NCBI RefSeq assembly: GCF_001183965.1
Contig: NZ_LFZV01000001.1
Coordinates: 3,444,621 to 3,508,620 of the forward strand
From: Bacillus sp. FJAT-27916
Lineage (GTDB): Bacteria; Bacillota; Bacilli; Bacillales; Pradoshiaceae
Direction of reading: 5' to 3'
DNA: 64,000 nt
The notes beneath the pieces were generated by a model. It did no database searches, was not told the origin of the DNA, and saw only the letters and a program-made list of their open reading frames with translations. Below are positions 35,579-44,607 of the stretch, in pieces. Numbering within the stretch: position 1 is the first letter of the stretch; each line of letters opens with the position of its first letter. A program made the translations under genes and the position numbers.

Positions 35579-37525
35579 GTGAAATGGGATGAATTTTTTG
35601 TTCTTGGGGACCCGTTAATTTATGGAGCCATGGTCAGTATTGTCGCTGTATCGATGGCCATTGTTGTGGGTCTGACCTATTTTAAGAAATGGCGTTGGCT
35701 AAGAGATGAATGGCTGACAACCGTTGACCATAAACGAATTGGGATTATGTATATCATATGTGCCCTCTTAATGTTATTCCGCGGAGGGATTGACGGATTA
35801 ATGATGCGCGGGCAGCTCGCTATGCCTGAGAACGGCTTCTTAGATGCCCAGCATTACAACGAGGTCTTTACAACTCACGGCGTTATCATGATTTTGTTCA
35901 TGGCGATGCCTTTTATCATCGGTTTAATGAATATTGTCATACCGCTTCAAATCGGTGCCCGTGATGTAGCGTTCCCGTATTTGAATGCTGTAAGCTTCTG
36001 GTTATTCTTTGCCGGAGCCATGCTTTTCAATATTTCATTCGTTATCGGAGGTTCTCCGGATGCTGGATGGTCAGCGTACTTCCCGCTGGCAAGTACGGAA
36101 TTCAGTGAATCCGTCGGTAACAACTATTACGCAATCGCGATTCAGATTGCCGGGATTGGTACATTGATGACAGGGATTAACTTCATCGTCACCATCCTAA
36201 AAATGCGTGCACCTGGCATGACACTTTGGAAAATGCCAATGTTCACTTGGTCTATCTTAATTACCAACATCATCATCGTTTTCGCATTCCCTGTATTAAC
36301 AGTCGCGCTTGCGTTAATGACATTAGACCGCTTGTTCGGCACACATTTCTTCTCTATGACTGACGGCGGTATGGATATGCTCTGGGCCAACCTGTTCTGG
36401 GTTTGGGGACATCCAGAAGTATATATCGTTATCCTGCCTGCATTCGGTATATTCAGTGAAGTTATTTCAACCTTCTCTAAGAAGAATTTGTTTGGCTATA
36501 AATCAATGGTTGCAAGTATGCTTGCCATCTCAGCTCTATCATTCCTTGTCTGGGTCCATCACTTCTATACAATGGGTCAAGGAGCTCTCTCTAACAGCTT
36601 CTTCTCCATTACAACGATGCTGATTGCTGTACCGACAGGGGTTAAGATCTTTAACTGGCTCTTAACGATGTACAAAGGGAAAATCCAATTTACAACACCA
36701 ATGATGTATGCACTAGGATTCATTCCAATCTTTACATTCGGCGGTATTACAGGGGTCATGCTTGCAATGGCAAGTGCGGATTACCAATACCATAACACGA
36801 TGTTCCTAGTTGCCCACTTCCACTATGTATTGATTCCTGGTACCGTCTTCGGTGTTCTAGCTGGTTTCTATTACTGGTGGCCAAAGATTTTCGGCTTCAT
36901 GCTTAATGAAAAACAAGGAAAACGCGCATTCTGGTGGATTGCCATCTCCTTTAACGTGACCTTCCTGCCTTTATTTGCACTCGGTCTTAAAGGGATGAAC
37001 CGTCGTATGTATACGTATTCTGAGGAAAGCGGCTTTGGACCGTTAAATCTGCTTGCGTCAATTGGGTCTGTCGGTTTAGCGATTGGGTTCATTCTCTTGG
37101 TTTACAATATTTACTGGAGCTTCCGCTATGCACCGCGCTTGAATGGCAATAATGATCCATGGGATGCACGTACATTGGAATGGGCTACACATACACCTGT
37201 CCCATCCTACAATTTCGCGATCACACCTGAAGTGAGTTCTGTAGATACTTTATGGGATGAAAAACTGGGTAAACATAAGATTTTCAAAGGTAAATTAGAA
37301 GAAATTCATATGCCTAACTCAAGCTTTATGCCATTCTGGATGGCGATTGCCTTCTTCTTCTGGGGATTCTTTATGGTATTCAGCTGGTGGATTCCGGCCA
37401 TTATCGCCATGATTCCAATCTTCTACCTGCTGTTTGCACGTTCATTCAGCAATGATCATGGATTCCATATCTCTGTGAAAGAATTAGAAGCTGAAGAAAA
37501 GAAATTGCGAGGTGAAACAAAATGA
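35579..37525 (+). CDS. qoxB: Cytochrome aa3 quinol oxidase subunit I
   Basis: A 648-residue heme-copper oxidase subunit with about 14 membrane helices. Low-spin heme ligand in FTTHGVIMILFMAMP; Cu-B ligands and cross-linked Tyr in VWGHPEVYIVILP and WVHHFYTMG; high- and low-spin heme His in VAHFHYVLIPG. It pumps protons while reducing oxygen with menaquinol. GTG start behind AAAGGAG. Its stop overlaps qoxC by 4 bases (ATGA). Confidence 0.96.
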   Translation: MKWDEFFVLGDPLIYGAMVSIVAVSMAIVVGLTYFKKWRWLRDEWLTTVDHKRIGIMYIICALLMLFRGGIDGLMMRGQLAMPENGFLDAQHYNEVFTTHGVIMILFMAMPFIIGLMNIVIPLQIGARDVAFPYLNAVSFWLFFAGAMLFNISFVIGGSPDAGWSAYFPLASTEFSESVGNNYYAIAIQIAGIGTLMTGINFIVTILKMRAPGMTLWKMPMFTWSILITNIIIVFAFPVLTVALALMTLDRLFGTHFFSMTDGGMDMLWANLFWVWGHPEVYIVILPAFGIFSEVISTFSKKNLFGYKSMVASMLAISALSFLVWVHHFYTMGQGALSNSFFSITTMLIAVPTGVKIFNWLLTMYKGKIQFTTPMMYALGFIPIFTFGGITGVMLAMASADYQYHNTMFLVAHFHYVLIPGTVFGVLAGFYYWWPKIFGFMLNEKQGKRAFWWIAISFNVTFLPLFALGLKGMNRRMYTYSEESGFGPLNLLASIGSVGLAIGFILLVYNIYWSFRYAPRLNGNNDPWDARTLEWATHTPVPSYNFAITPEVSSVDTLWDEKLGKHKIFKGKLEEIHMPNSSFMPFWMAIAFFFWGFFMVFSWWIPAIIAMIPIFYLLFARSFSNDHGFHISVKELEAEEKKLRGETK

Positions 37526-38118
37526 AGCTAGATGCCTCACAGCCATTAGAATATAGAACAGAGGAAAACCAGCTGAAAATCTTAGGTTTCTGGATTTTCC
37601 TCGGAGCTGAAATTGTTCTCTTCGCCACCTTATTTACCGTCTATTTCGTTTTGGAAAATGGAACAGGCAACGGTCCGACTGGTGAGGAAATCTTTAAGAT
37701 CTCCGGCGTGTTATGGGAAACATTCCTCCTATTAACATCAAGCTTTACAATTGGTATCGCGATTCATGCGATGCGTATGGGTATGAAAAAAGCCATGATG
37801 ACCTTTATGGTTATCACACTTGCACTTGGTCTTGCCTTCTTAGGTATTGAGATATATGAATTCTTCCACTATGTACATGAAGGGGCAGCAATCACAACAA
37901 GCGGATTCACATCTGCCTTATTGACACTGCTTGGAACTCACGGAGCCCACGTTACATTTGGCTTCTTCTGGGGACTTGCCATCTTGCTTCAAGTGAAGAA
38001 ACATGGTCTTAATACACATACAGCCAATAAATCCTTTATCTTCTCCCTTTATTGGCATTTCTTAGATGTCGTCTGGATTTTCATCTTCAGCTTCGTCTAC
38101 TTGAAAGGACTGATGTAA
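37522..38118 (+). CDS. qoxC: Cytochrome aa3 quinol oxidase subunit III
   Basis: A 198-residue subunit with five membrane helices. Signatures are FWIFLGAEIVLFATLFTVYF, LLGTHGAHVTFGFFWGL and SLYWHFLDVVWIFIFSFVYL, standard for CoxIII/CyoC. Translationally coupled to qoxB and followed one base later by qoxD. Confidence 0.95.
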   Translation: MKLDASQPLEYRTEENQLKILGFWIFLGAEIVLFATLFTVYFVLENGTGNGPTGEEIFKISGVLWETFLLLTSSFTIGIAIHAMRMGMKKAMMTFMVITLALGLAFLGIEIYEFFHYVHEGAAITTSGFTSALLTLLGTHGAHVTFGFFWGLAILLQVKKHGLNTHTANKSFIFSLYWHFLDVVWIFIFSFVYLKGLM

Positions 38119-38119
38119 T

Positions 38120-38401
38120 ATGGCAAAGTTATTTCCTAAAGAGCATGTACTCGGATTCTTGTCATCAATCGCTCTGACCATAGCTGCATTAATGGTTCTT
38201 TACCTAGATGTATCATTCGGAGTCAAAATGACGATCCTGCTCGTAACCGCAGGACTTCAAGCCAGCTTGCAGCTCTTCTTGTTCATGCATATTGGCGAGT
38301 CCAAAGAAAAAGGAACATTGTATACGAATATTCTATACGCATTATTCGTTGCGATTGTAACAATCTTCGGATCCCTGTTTGTCTTAGTATGGGATTGGTA
38401 A
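38120..38401 (+). CDS. qoxD: Cytochrome aa3 quinol oxidase subunit IV
   Basis: A 93-residue protein with three membrane helices (LGFLSSIALTIAALMVLYLD; MTILLVTAGLQASLQLFLFM; ILYALFVAIVTIFGSLFVLV) and the FMHIGESKEK loop of CyoD/QoxD. It completes the oxidase and ends at a strong terminator. Confidence 0.93.
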   Translation: MAKLFPKEHVLGFLSSIALTIAALMVLYLDVSFGVKMTILLVTAGLQASLQLFLFMHIGESKEKGTLYTNILYALFVAIVTIFGSLFVLVWDW

Positions 38402-38409
38402 TAAATAAT

Positions 38410-38446
38410 AAAAGGACATCTGAGGTTAAGCTCAGATGTCCTTTTT
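38410..38446 (+). terminator. Terminator of qoxABCD, overlapping the end of the convergent gene
   Basis: AAAGGACATCTGAG pairs with CTCAGATGTCCTTT, then T run. The stem also encodes the last three residues and stop of the minus-strand HemD-like gene. Confidence 0.88.
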
Positions 38447-39253
38447 GCTATGATAATAGTTTCCTAATTCGACGATGGCACTGCCCATCCTTTCATTCTG
38501 CGGAAAGACGACCCTCTCAATACCAGCCTCGTGCAGTGCTTGGGCAGTTACCTTCCCGACAGCAAGTGCCAGAACCTTTGATTCAAAGGCTTTCCTTAAT
38601 TCCTCTCCATGCCCCTTCTCATCTGCATACATCATAAGATGACGAACCTGCGGAGTACTCGTGAAGAAGGCGGCATCATACACATCTTGAAGCAGCTCAC
38701 CTAGCAATTGCTCCATCACATCTGTTTCCGGCGGAGTATGGAGATAAGGCAGAATTTCTTTATATTGTGCCTTCTCCTTTTCAAGCCATTCAATCAAAAG
38801 CGGTGCCGGATCGCCGTGAAGCTGTAAGGCGGTGCGGCATCCCTCCAAGGAATGCTCCTCCATCATTCGCACGAGCCCCTTTGTACTGCCATCATCATCG
38901 CGAACAATTGGACGGAGACCAAGTTTTTTCAGCATATTGACCGTCTTGTATCCTCTTGCAGCTATGTTCATTTTGCCTAAAACCTCTATAAAGGCATTTC
39001 CCTGCTCAAGCTCACAAGCTGCTTTATATAAAGTATCCACACCAATTCCAGTGGTGAATATGACCCATTCATATTGATGATTGAGCAAACAGACGATATC
39101 ATCCTTTAACTGTGAATGATCAAGATAGACCGTCCCTTGGGCTGGCCTAACCACGGGCTCACCTCCCAAATTACGAATGATGGCGCTCATTTCCTCGACT
39201 TTTCTAGATGCCAATACGGCAATCCTTTTCCCCTTCAGCTTCTTCACATCCAT
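38432..39253 (-). CDS. Uroporphyrinogen-III synthase family protein (HemD-like)
   Basis: A 273-residue protein with the bilobal HemD pattern: IAVLASRKVEEMSAIIRNLGGEPVVRPA, FTTGIGVDTLYKAA, ARGYKTVNMLKKLGLRPI, FTSTPQVRHLM and ALAVGKVTAQALHEAG. HemD closes hydroxymethylbilane to uroporphyrinogen III. The gene stands alone, away from any hemAXCDBL cluster, so it may be an accessory paralogue (such proteins often occur with nitrite/siroheme functions). Sequence conservation in the family is low, so function is inferred from fold pattern. Confidence 0.72.
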   Translation of the reverse strand: MDVKKLKGKRIAVLASRKVEEMSAIIRNLGGEPVVRPAQGTVYLDHSQLKDDIVCLLNHQYEWVIFTTGIGVDTLYKAACELEQGNAFIEVLGKMNIAARGYKTVNMLKKLGLRPIVRDDDGSTKGLVRMMEEHSLEGCRTALQLHGDPAPLLIEWLEKEKAQYKEILPYLHTPPETDVMEQLLGELLQDVYDAAFFTSTPQVRHLMMYADEKGHGEELRKAFESKVLALAVGKVTAQALHEAGIERVVFPQNERMGSAIVELGNYYHSKKDI

Positions 39254-39277
39254 CCCCCATTTTCTATCAGCTATCTC

Positions 39278-40228
39278 TCAAACTGCTGGAATATTGGAAC
39301 TCCTGCATAAGAGAATTTCACGCGTAAAACCAGGTTTCTTGGCTTCACATCGATCCATGATAATCAGGCCTGCCTGTTCAATCATGGCATCAATCGGTTC
39401 ACCGGTCACAACCACAATCCTGTCAGCAATTCGGTTGGCATGAATTAATATTGATAGCTGCTCCTCTGGTGAGGCGGTATGACATAAATTATAGGGCAAA
39501 TCAATGATTGCTGAATCATAATGCTCAGTCACTTCCTCGATTGGCCCTTTCCTTACGTCACATTCATAACCGAAATAAGCGATATTCTCTCGTGCCCCTA
39601 TCGCTGGTAATGGCTTGATATCCCTTCCCGTTATATCCATTCCCATCGAAAGAGCCTCAATCAAAACCGTCCCAATTCCACAGCATGGATCAATGACCTT
39701 CGTACCTCCCACCTTTGGAACGGCGATATTCACGACCGCTCTCGCCATCCTTGTGCTGAGCGCTGTTGAATATTCTCTTGGCTTTTGCTGATGCTTTAGC
39801 CATACCGCCTCCCCCTTTTTGTAGCGGCCGAAGTACCAGACTCCTTTATATGGAATAACGGCAAATAGATGAGTTGGATGCTCTAATTCGGCGACCCCCT
39901 GAATAGACAGACCAATCTCCCTCTCTATGCTCCGTCTCTTCTGCAAAGAAAGCCTCTCTTCTAAATCATTATCTTTGATGAGCAATACCTTAAATGTCTC
40001 TTCTCCGATTACCAGATTCTTTGCCTGCTCGGCAAGGGAATGATACGTTTCCCCTTCAAACATGACCTCAATCCGCTCCCGGATAAAAGGACTTCTCTCT
40101 GGTTCGATTTTCTTCTTGCTCAAGATTACATATGGACCTGCTTCACACCCGAAGAGTGAACGCATTTCCATCTGGCACAGCGGTTCTTCCTCTGGACTGC
40201 ACGCATACGTATATAAATAAATTGTCAA
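39278..40228 (-). CDS. Trm11-like SAM-dependent RNA methyltransferase
   Basis: About 316 residues. The C-terminal catalytic domain has KVIDPCCGIGTVLIEALSMG (motif I) and AIIDLPYNLCHTAS (DLPY, the [ND]PPY-like motif of N2-guanosine/amino methylases). The N-terminal half (YLYTYACSPEEEPLCQMEMR) is the region typical of Bacillus Trm11-like proteins. TTG at 40228 chosen because AAAGGCGG is seven bases upstream; longer in-frame starts lack a site. Target RNA unknown. Confidence 0.75.
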   Translation of the reverse strand: MTIYLYTYACSPEEEPLCQMEMRSLFGCEAGPYVILSKKKIEPERSPFIRERIEVMFEGETYHSLAEQAKNLVIGEETFKVLLIKDNDLEERLSLQKRRSIEREIGLSIQGVAELEHPTHLFAVIPYKGVWYFGRYKKGEAVWLKHQQKPREYSTALSTRMARAVVNIAVPKVGGTKVIDPCCGIGTVLIEALSMGMDITGRDIKPLPAIGARENIAYFGYECDVRKGPIEEVTEHYDSAIIDLPYNLCHTASPEEQLSILIHANRIADRIVVVTGEPIDAMIEQAGLIIMDRCEAKKPGFTREILLCRSSNIPAV

Positions 40229-40416
40229 ATGTCTATCCGCCTTTATCATTGAAATAAAAAAGCCCCTGTCGGCTATTTGCACATACAGAGACAAGCCTTT
40301 CTTCTATTGTAACAAATTTCGCTTCAATCATATCCTATATGCTGGAATTCCCCCTCTTTCTCCAATTCAATCAATAGTATGTTAAAATTTACAAAAACTG
40401 CACAGGGGGATGACCA

Positions 40417-40980
40417 ATGAGAATAGTAGACATGGTTGAGTCACAATTGATTGCAAGCATTAAAGAAAAAGAGGATATTCAAAAGGCCATAGACAGCCGA
40501 GCAAATATCGCTTTTTTACTAACTGGCAATCTAATGAATATGCAAGGAATTATTTCTGAATTGAAATCCAGTGGAATGTATGTATTCATTCATTTAGATT
40601 TCATCGAGGGACTCTCCAATACGAAAAGCGCTCTTCAATTTATTGCTCAAGTATGGAAGCCGACCGGGATTATCACAACGAAAAGCAATGTTGTCAAATT
40701 AGCAAAAGAAGAGGGCCTAATGACCATACAGCGTATTTTCTTAATTGACCGCGCTGCTGTACAAAAAGGCATCGAGAATATTCATGCCTGCAAGCCGGAT
40801 GCGGTGGAAGTCCTGCCTGGATTAATGCCCAAAATCATTGATGATCTCTCTCGCAAAATAAGACTCCCGCTGATCGTCGGTGGATTGATCAGCGAGGAAT
40901 CAGAAATTCTAGCGGCTCTAAAAGCAGGTGCTCTCGCTGTATCTTCAGGAAATCCTGCCATGTGGCAATTTGATTTATAA
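40417..40980 (+). CDS. glpP: Glycerol-3-phosphate responsive antiterminator
   Basis: A 187-residue GlpP: IAFLLTGNLMNMQGIISEL, VFIHLDFIEGLSNTKSALQFI, IITTKSNVVKLAKEEGL and PDAVEVLPGLMPKIIDDL are the conserved TIM-barrel strands. GlpP binds glycerol-3-phosphate and allows read-through of leader terminators in glycerol operons. No glpF/glpK/glpD follows here; the gene is alone and overlaps the convergent phosphatase by 6 bases, so its targets lie elsewhere. Confidence 0.9.
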   Translation: MRIVDMVESQLIASIKEKEDIQKAIDSRANIAFLLTGNLMNMQGIISELKSSGMYVFIHLDFIEGLSNTKSALQFIAQVWKPTGIITTKSNVVKLAKEEGLMTIQRIFLIDRAAVQKGIENIHACKPDAVEVLPGLMPKIIDDLSRKIRLPLIVGGLISEESEILAALKAGALAVSSGNPAMWQFDL

Positions 40981-41748
40981 AGCCGGAACCTGCTTGATGC
41001 TGTCTACCACATAGGCTGGAGAGAAAGAGGCAGCTCCGAGCATTTCTCTTGTGGTAATTCCAGTCAAGACAAGTACTGATTTCAAGCCAAACTCATTTCC
41101 CATCTTAATATCTGTTTCCAGACGGTCCCCAATCATAAAACAGTCAGATGGGTTCATCATCAGAACATCGGTAACGACAAATTCAGCCATGAGCCGGGAT
41201 GGCTTTCCTGTTATGGAATCTATGGGCTGTCCCGTTGCTCCTTCAAGAGCCCCAATCATCGCACCGCAATCTGGTATTTCACCGCCATCCACCGGACAGG
41301 TACGATCTGGGTTTGTCGCAATAATTTTCGCCTTATTCAGCCAAGCCTGATAGGCTTTGTTGATTTTCTCATAGTTGAACTGACGGTCCCAGCCGATGAC
41401 AACATAGCGGGCCTCCTTCTCATTCTCCGTTATCTGGATTCCCATCTCAGTGAGTTCATCCACCAAGGGTTTTTCCCCAATAACAAGCACAGCCTCTTGT
41501 TTTTGCATCATACTCTTTAAATACTTAGCTGTAATAAAGTTGGAATTAATCACTTGATCAAGCTCAGCGGGAATCCCTAGCTTACGCAGCTTCTCAACAT
41601 ACTGCATCCGAGTGGCAATCGATTTATTGGTCAAGAACACAACTTGATCCCCGCGGCTTTGGAGCTCCGCAATAGCCTCCTTCGCCCCGTCAATCAGCTC
41701 ATCCCCCAGATATACCGTACCATCTAAATCAAATATATATCCTCTCAT
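40975..41748 (-). CDS. HAD-IIA phosphatase, NagD / p-nitrophenylphosphatase type
   Basis: A 257-residue HAD-superfamily hydrolase: motif I GYIFDLDGTVYLGD (nucleophile Asp 7), motif II VVFLTNKSIAT, motif III Lys in GKPSRLMAEF, motif IV MIGDRLETDIKMG. The C2-type cap lies between. These enzymes dephosphorylate sugar phosphates, glycerol phosphates or nucleotides. ATG at 41748 behind GGAGGAG. It is 18 bases after the ABC permease stop, so it belongs to the importer operon and may act on the imported compound. Confidence 0.88.
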   Translation of the reverse strand: MRGYIFDLDGTVYLGDELIDGAKEAIAELQSRGDQVVFLTNKSIATRMQYVEKLRKLGIPAELDQVINSNFITAKYLKSMMQKQEAVLVIGEKPLVDELTEMGIQITENEKEARYVVIGWDRQFNYEKINKAYQAWLNKAKIIATNPDRTCPVDGGEIPDCGAMIGALEGATGQPIDSITGKPSRLMAEFVVTDVLMMNPSDCFMIGDRLETDIKMGNEFGLKSVLVLTGITTREMLGAASFSPAYVVDSIKQVPAL

Positions 41749-41766
41749 CCTTCTCCTCCAGATCAT

Positions 41767-43464
41767 TCAATCATTTTTTGATATACGGTTGGCCGCTGCC
41801 TGCAGAATCAAGACTAAGATGACTAGAATGACAGACATGGCAGCTGCTGTATAATACTCGCCCCGAAGGATATTTTGAAAGATTGCCAGACTCATTGGCG
41901 CCCATTCTGCAGGTGCTATGAGAATGGAGATAGACGTTTCCTTAATAACCGTAATGAAGACGAGCAATGATCCTGCCGCTATCCCTGGAAGCATTAATGG
42001 ACCAATGATGGTAATGGCAGCGGTCAGCGGTGTTGCTCCAAGATTAATAGCCGCTTCCTCAATATCCTGCTTAATAGCTCTCATTGTTCCCATTGTCGAT
42101 CGAATCATATAGGGCAATCTTCTAATCGTATAGGCAACAATCAATAAAAGAGCGGTACCGGTTAATTGCAGGGGGGCTGTGTTAAAGGTTTGAATCAAGG
42201 CAATCCCAAACGCAATTCCCGGAACTATCAACGGAATATTTGTCACAAAATCCAGCTTTGAAGCATTTTGCCGGACAACAAAATAAGAGATAAAGGTCGC
42301 AATTACGACACTTAATACTAAGGCTCCAAAGGCGAGAATTAAACTGTTTTGGATATTTCCAAGCGAGCTCGTAAAGATGGTTTGATAATGCCTTATTGTA
42401 TAGCCGCTTGGCAGGAAGTCCTTCCCCCAAGTTGTTGCAAAGGATTGAATGACAATGGAGACCATCGCAAGAAAAGGAACTAAAACAATAAGAAAACTGT
42501 AAGTGGATAAGAATCTTGTTAATCCTTTATGATTATTCAATCTTTGCATTTTAGGTTTACCGGAAACAGATCCGTAATTGCGGCCTTTTGTCGATAAGGA
42601 CTGCAGCCAGAAGAAAAAGGCTGCAACGAGAACCATTACGACTGTTAATATCGCCGCACCGCCCCAATTATAAAATCCTGCAATTTCACGGTAAGCCTCG
42701 ACAACTAGCAAATTAAGTGCTTTTGGGGCAAGAATGATTGGTGTCCCAAAGTCAGAGAAACTTACCGTAAAGATTAATAATGCACTTGATATAATACCTG
42801 GAAGGGCAAGTGGAAATGTCACAAATGCGAAAGTGAACCAGTTTTTAGCTCCTAGATTAAGTGATGCCTCCTCAAGCGTAATATCACTCACCTTAAAGGC
42901 AGCAACCATTGGCCATAGAGCATATGGAAAGAAGAAAAACACCTGTACAATCACGATTCCAGCCATGGAATATGGATCGATCAGCATCCCTTCTCCGCCA
43001 AGCTTTTGATAAATGGCCGTTATCCACCCCGATCTCCCGAACATGAGAATAAAGGCATAGGCTGAAATAAAGGTCGGCACAATTAATGGAATCGTGCATA
43101 GGGCAGATATCGTCTTCTTAAAGGGCATGGTCGTTCTAGCGATTCCATAAGCAATGGGCACGCAAAGAACAATGACCAGTACAGCTACGGTAATGGCAAG
43201 CTGCAAGCTGTTTATAAGACTATTAAAATAGCCCTTGCTCGTAATAATAGACTCGTACGCATCAAATGAAGCCCCTTTAAACTTCTCAATGGTTGAGTTC
43301 AGAATGGCCGGATCTGTTATGGAGCCCAATACATTTACAGGCTGACCAGTGAAGCTGACCAAAAAGACGGATAAGAGCGGCAAGATCAGGAATAAGCCAA
43401 AAAACAAATAAATAAGGACTTTGACAAGTGTCAGACCATTGAATGCTCTTTTCCCTTTCTTCAT
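41767..43464 (-). CDS. ABC importer permease, two fused domains (FbpB/AfuB type)
   Basis: A 565-residue permease with about 12 membrane segments. Two EAA loops are visible, one per half: EEASLNLGAKNWFTFAFVTFPL and EEAAINLGATPLTAAITIIGPL, so one chain supplies both channel domains. This architecture is typical of ferric-ion and sugar-phosphate importers of the FbpB/AfuB group. The start overlaps the ATPase stop by 4 bases. Confidence 0.9.
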   Translation of the reverse strand: MKKGKRAFNGLTLVKVLIYLFFGLFLILPLLSVFLVSFTGQPVNVLGSITDPAILNSTIEKFKGASFDAYESIITSKGYFNSLINSLQLAITVAVLVIVLCVPIAYGIARTTMPFKKTISALCTIPLIVPTFISAYAFILMFGRSGWITAIYQKLGGEGMLIDPYSMAGIVIVQVFFFFPYALWPMVAAFKVSDITLEEASLNLGAKNWFTFAFVTFPLALPGIISSALLIFTVSFSDFGTPIILAPKALNLLVVEAYREIAGFYNWGGAAILTVVMVLVAAFFFWLQSLSTKGRNYGSVSGKPKMQRLNNHKGLTRFLSTYSFLIVLVPFLAMVSIVIQSFATTWGKDFLPSGYTIRHYQTIFTSSLGNIQNSLILAFGALVLSVVIATFISYFVVRQNASKLDFVTNIPLIVPGIAFGIALIQTFNTAPLQLTGTALLLIVAYTIRRLPYMIRSTMGTMRAIKQDIEEAAINLGATPLTAAITIIGPLMLPGIAAGSLLVFITVIKETSISILIAPAEWAPMSLAIFQNILRGEYYTAAAMSVILVILVLILQAAANRISKND

Positions 43465-44588
43465 ATGACCAGCACCCTTTCAGGCTCAATGGCCAGCTTA
43501 ACCTTCGTTCCTGGTTTCAAAATACTCTCTCCAGAGGCATAGGTAGCATCCACAATCAATGTATGACCCGCAGCCTTAACCTCATAACGGACAATAGAGC
43601 CTAAATAGGTAGAAATCAAAATTTCTCCTTCTAGTATATTCATCAATTCCGGATTCATTTCTGTATCGGCATGATGAATTTGTATGCTTTCAGGACGAAT
43701 AATCACTGTGCCTTTCTCTTTGCTTTGATGATTCGTTTTTAGGGCGAATCCTTCCCCTTTAATGATGGAATACGACCCTACACGTTCAATTGATTGCACA
43801 TTTAACATATTAGAGGTACCCACAAAATTAGCAATGAAAGGGCTTGATGGATGACTGTACAGGTCAGTAGGCCTTCCGATTTGCTTGACCTCCCCATTAT
43901 TCATAACCGCCACGCGGTCAGCCATGCTCATCGCTTCCTCCTGATCATGCGTAACGAAAATGGTGGTAATTCCCAAGTCCTGCTGAATCCTTCTAATCGT
44001 ATTTCTCATCGAATGACGGAGCTTCTGATCGAGATTGGACAGCGGCTCATCCATTAACAATACTGCCGGCTCCATCACAAGGGCACGGCCTAAGGCGACA
44101 CGCTGCTGCTGTCCGCCTGAAAGCTCACTTGTCAGCCTGTCGGCATATGGCTCAAGCTCCATATACTCCAATATCTCCATGACCTTCCGTTCCATTTCCT
44201 TCGGCATACGCCCCAGCCGCCGGTTAAGCAAGCGGGCATAGACTCCCATCTTAGCGAGTACATTCTTCTCATTCAATTGTTTAATATTGAGGCTGTATGC
44301 TACATTTTCAAAAACATTCATATGAGGGAAAAGTGCATAGCTTTGAAATACCATCCCGCAATTCCGTTTGTTCGGAGGGATATGATTAACCTTCTCCTCT
44401 CCAATTCTGATGACACCTGATGTAGGCTCCTCAAAGCCTGCAATACATCGCATTGTCGTTGTTTTACCGCATCCGGATGGACCAAGAAGGGCGAAAAATT
44501 CGCCCTCCTTAATCTCTAGATTGACGTTATTCAATGCTTTCACTCCGGAAAATTCTTTATTTAACTGGTCGACTGTAACGGAACCCAT
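43461..44588 (-). CDS. ABC importer ATP-binding protein (FbpC/PotA type)
   Basis: A 375-residue ATPase: Walker A GPSGCGKTTT, Q-loop, signature LSGGQQQRVALGRAL, Walker B VLLMDEPLSNLDQ, switch VTHDQEEAMSMADR, and a C-terminal TOBE domain of about 110 residues (IIRPESIQIHH; GEILISTYLGSIVRYEV). ATG at 44588 (MGSVTVDQLNKEF) chosen behind GAAGGGG. A short insertion with KNVLAKMGVYARLLNRRLGR in the helical domain is unusual. Confidence 0.92.
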   Translation of the reverse strand: MGSVTVDQLNKEFSGVKALNNVNLEIKEGEFFALLGPSGCGKTTTMRCIAGFEEPTSGVIRIGEEKVNHIPPNKRNCGMVFQSYALFPHMNVFENVAYSLNIKQLNEKNVLAKMGVYARLLNRRLGRMPKEMERKVMEILEYMELEPYADRLTSELSGGQQQRVALGRALVMEPAVLLMDEPLSNLDQKLRHSMRNTIRRIQQDLGITTIFVTHDQEEAMSMADRVAVMNNGEVKQIGRPTDLYSHPSSPFIANFVGTSNMLNVQSIERVGSYSIIKGEGFALKTNHQSKEKGTVIIRPESIQIHHADTEMNPELMNILEGEILISTYLGSIVRYEVKAAGHTLIVDATYASGESILKPGTKVKLAIEPERVLVI

Positions 44589-44607
44589 GAATATCGCCCC
44601 TTCTTCC

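Noticed and set aside
40235-40300. Terminator-like GC block with T run upstream of the Trm11-like gene
   Set aside because: On the minus strand GACAGGGGCTTTTTT is followed by the gene start, but no convincing complementary arm was found.
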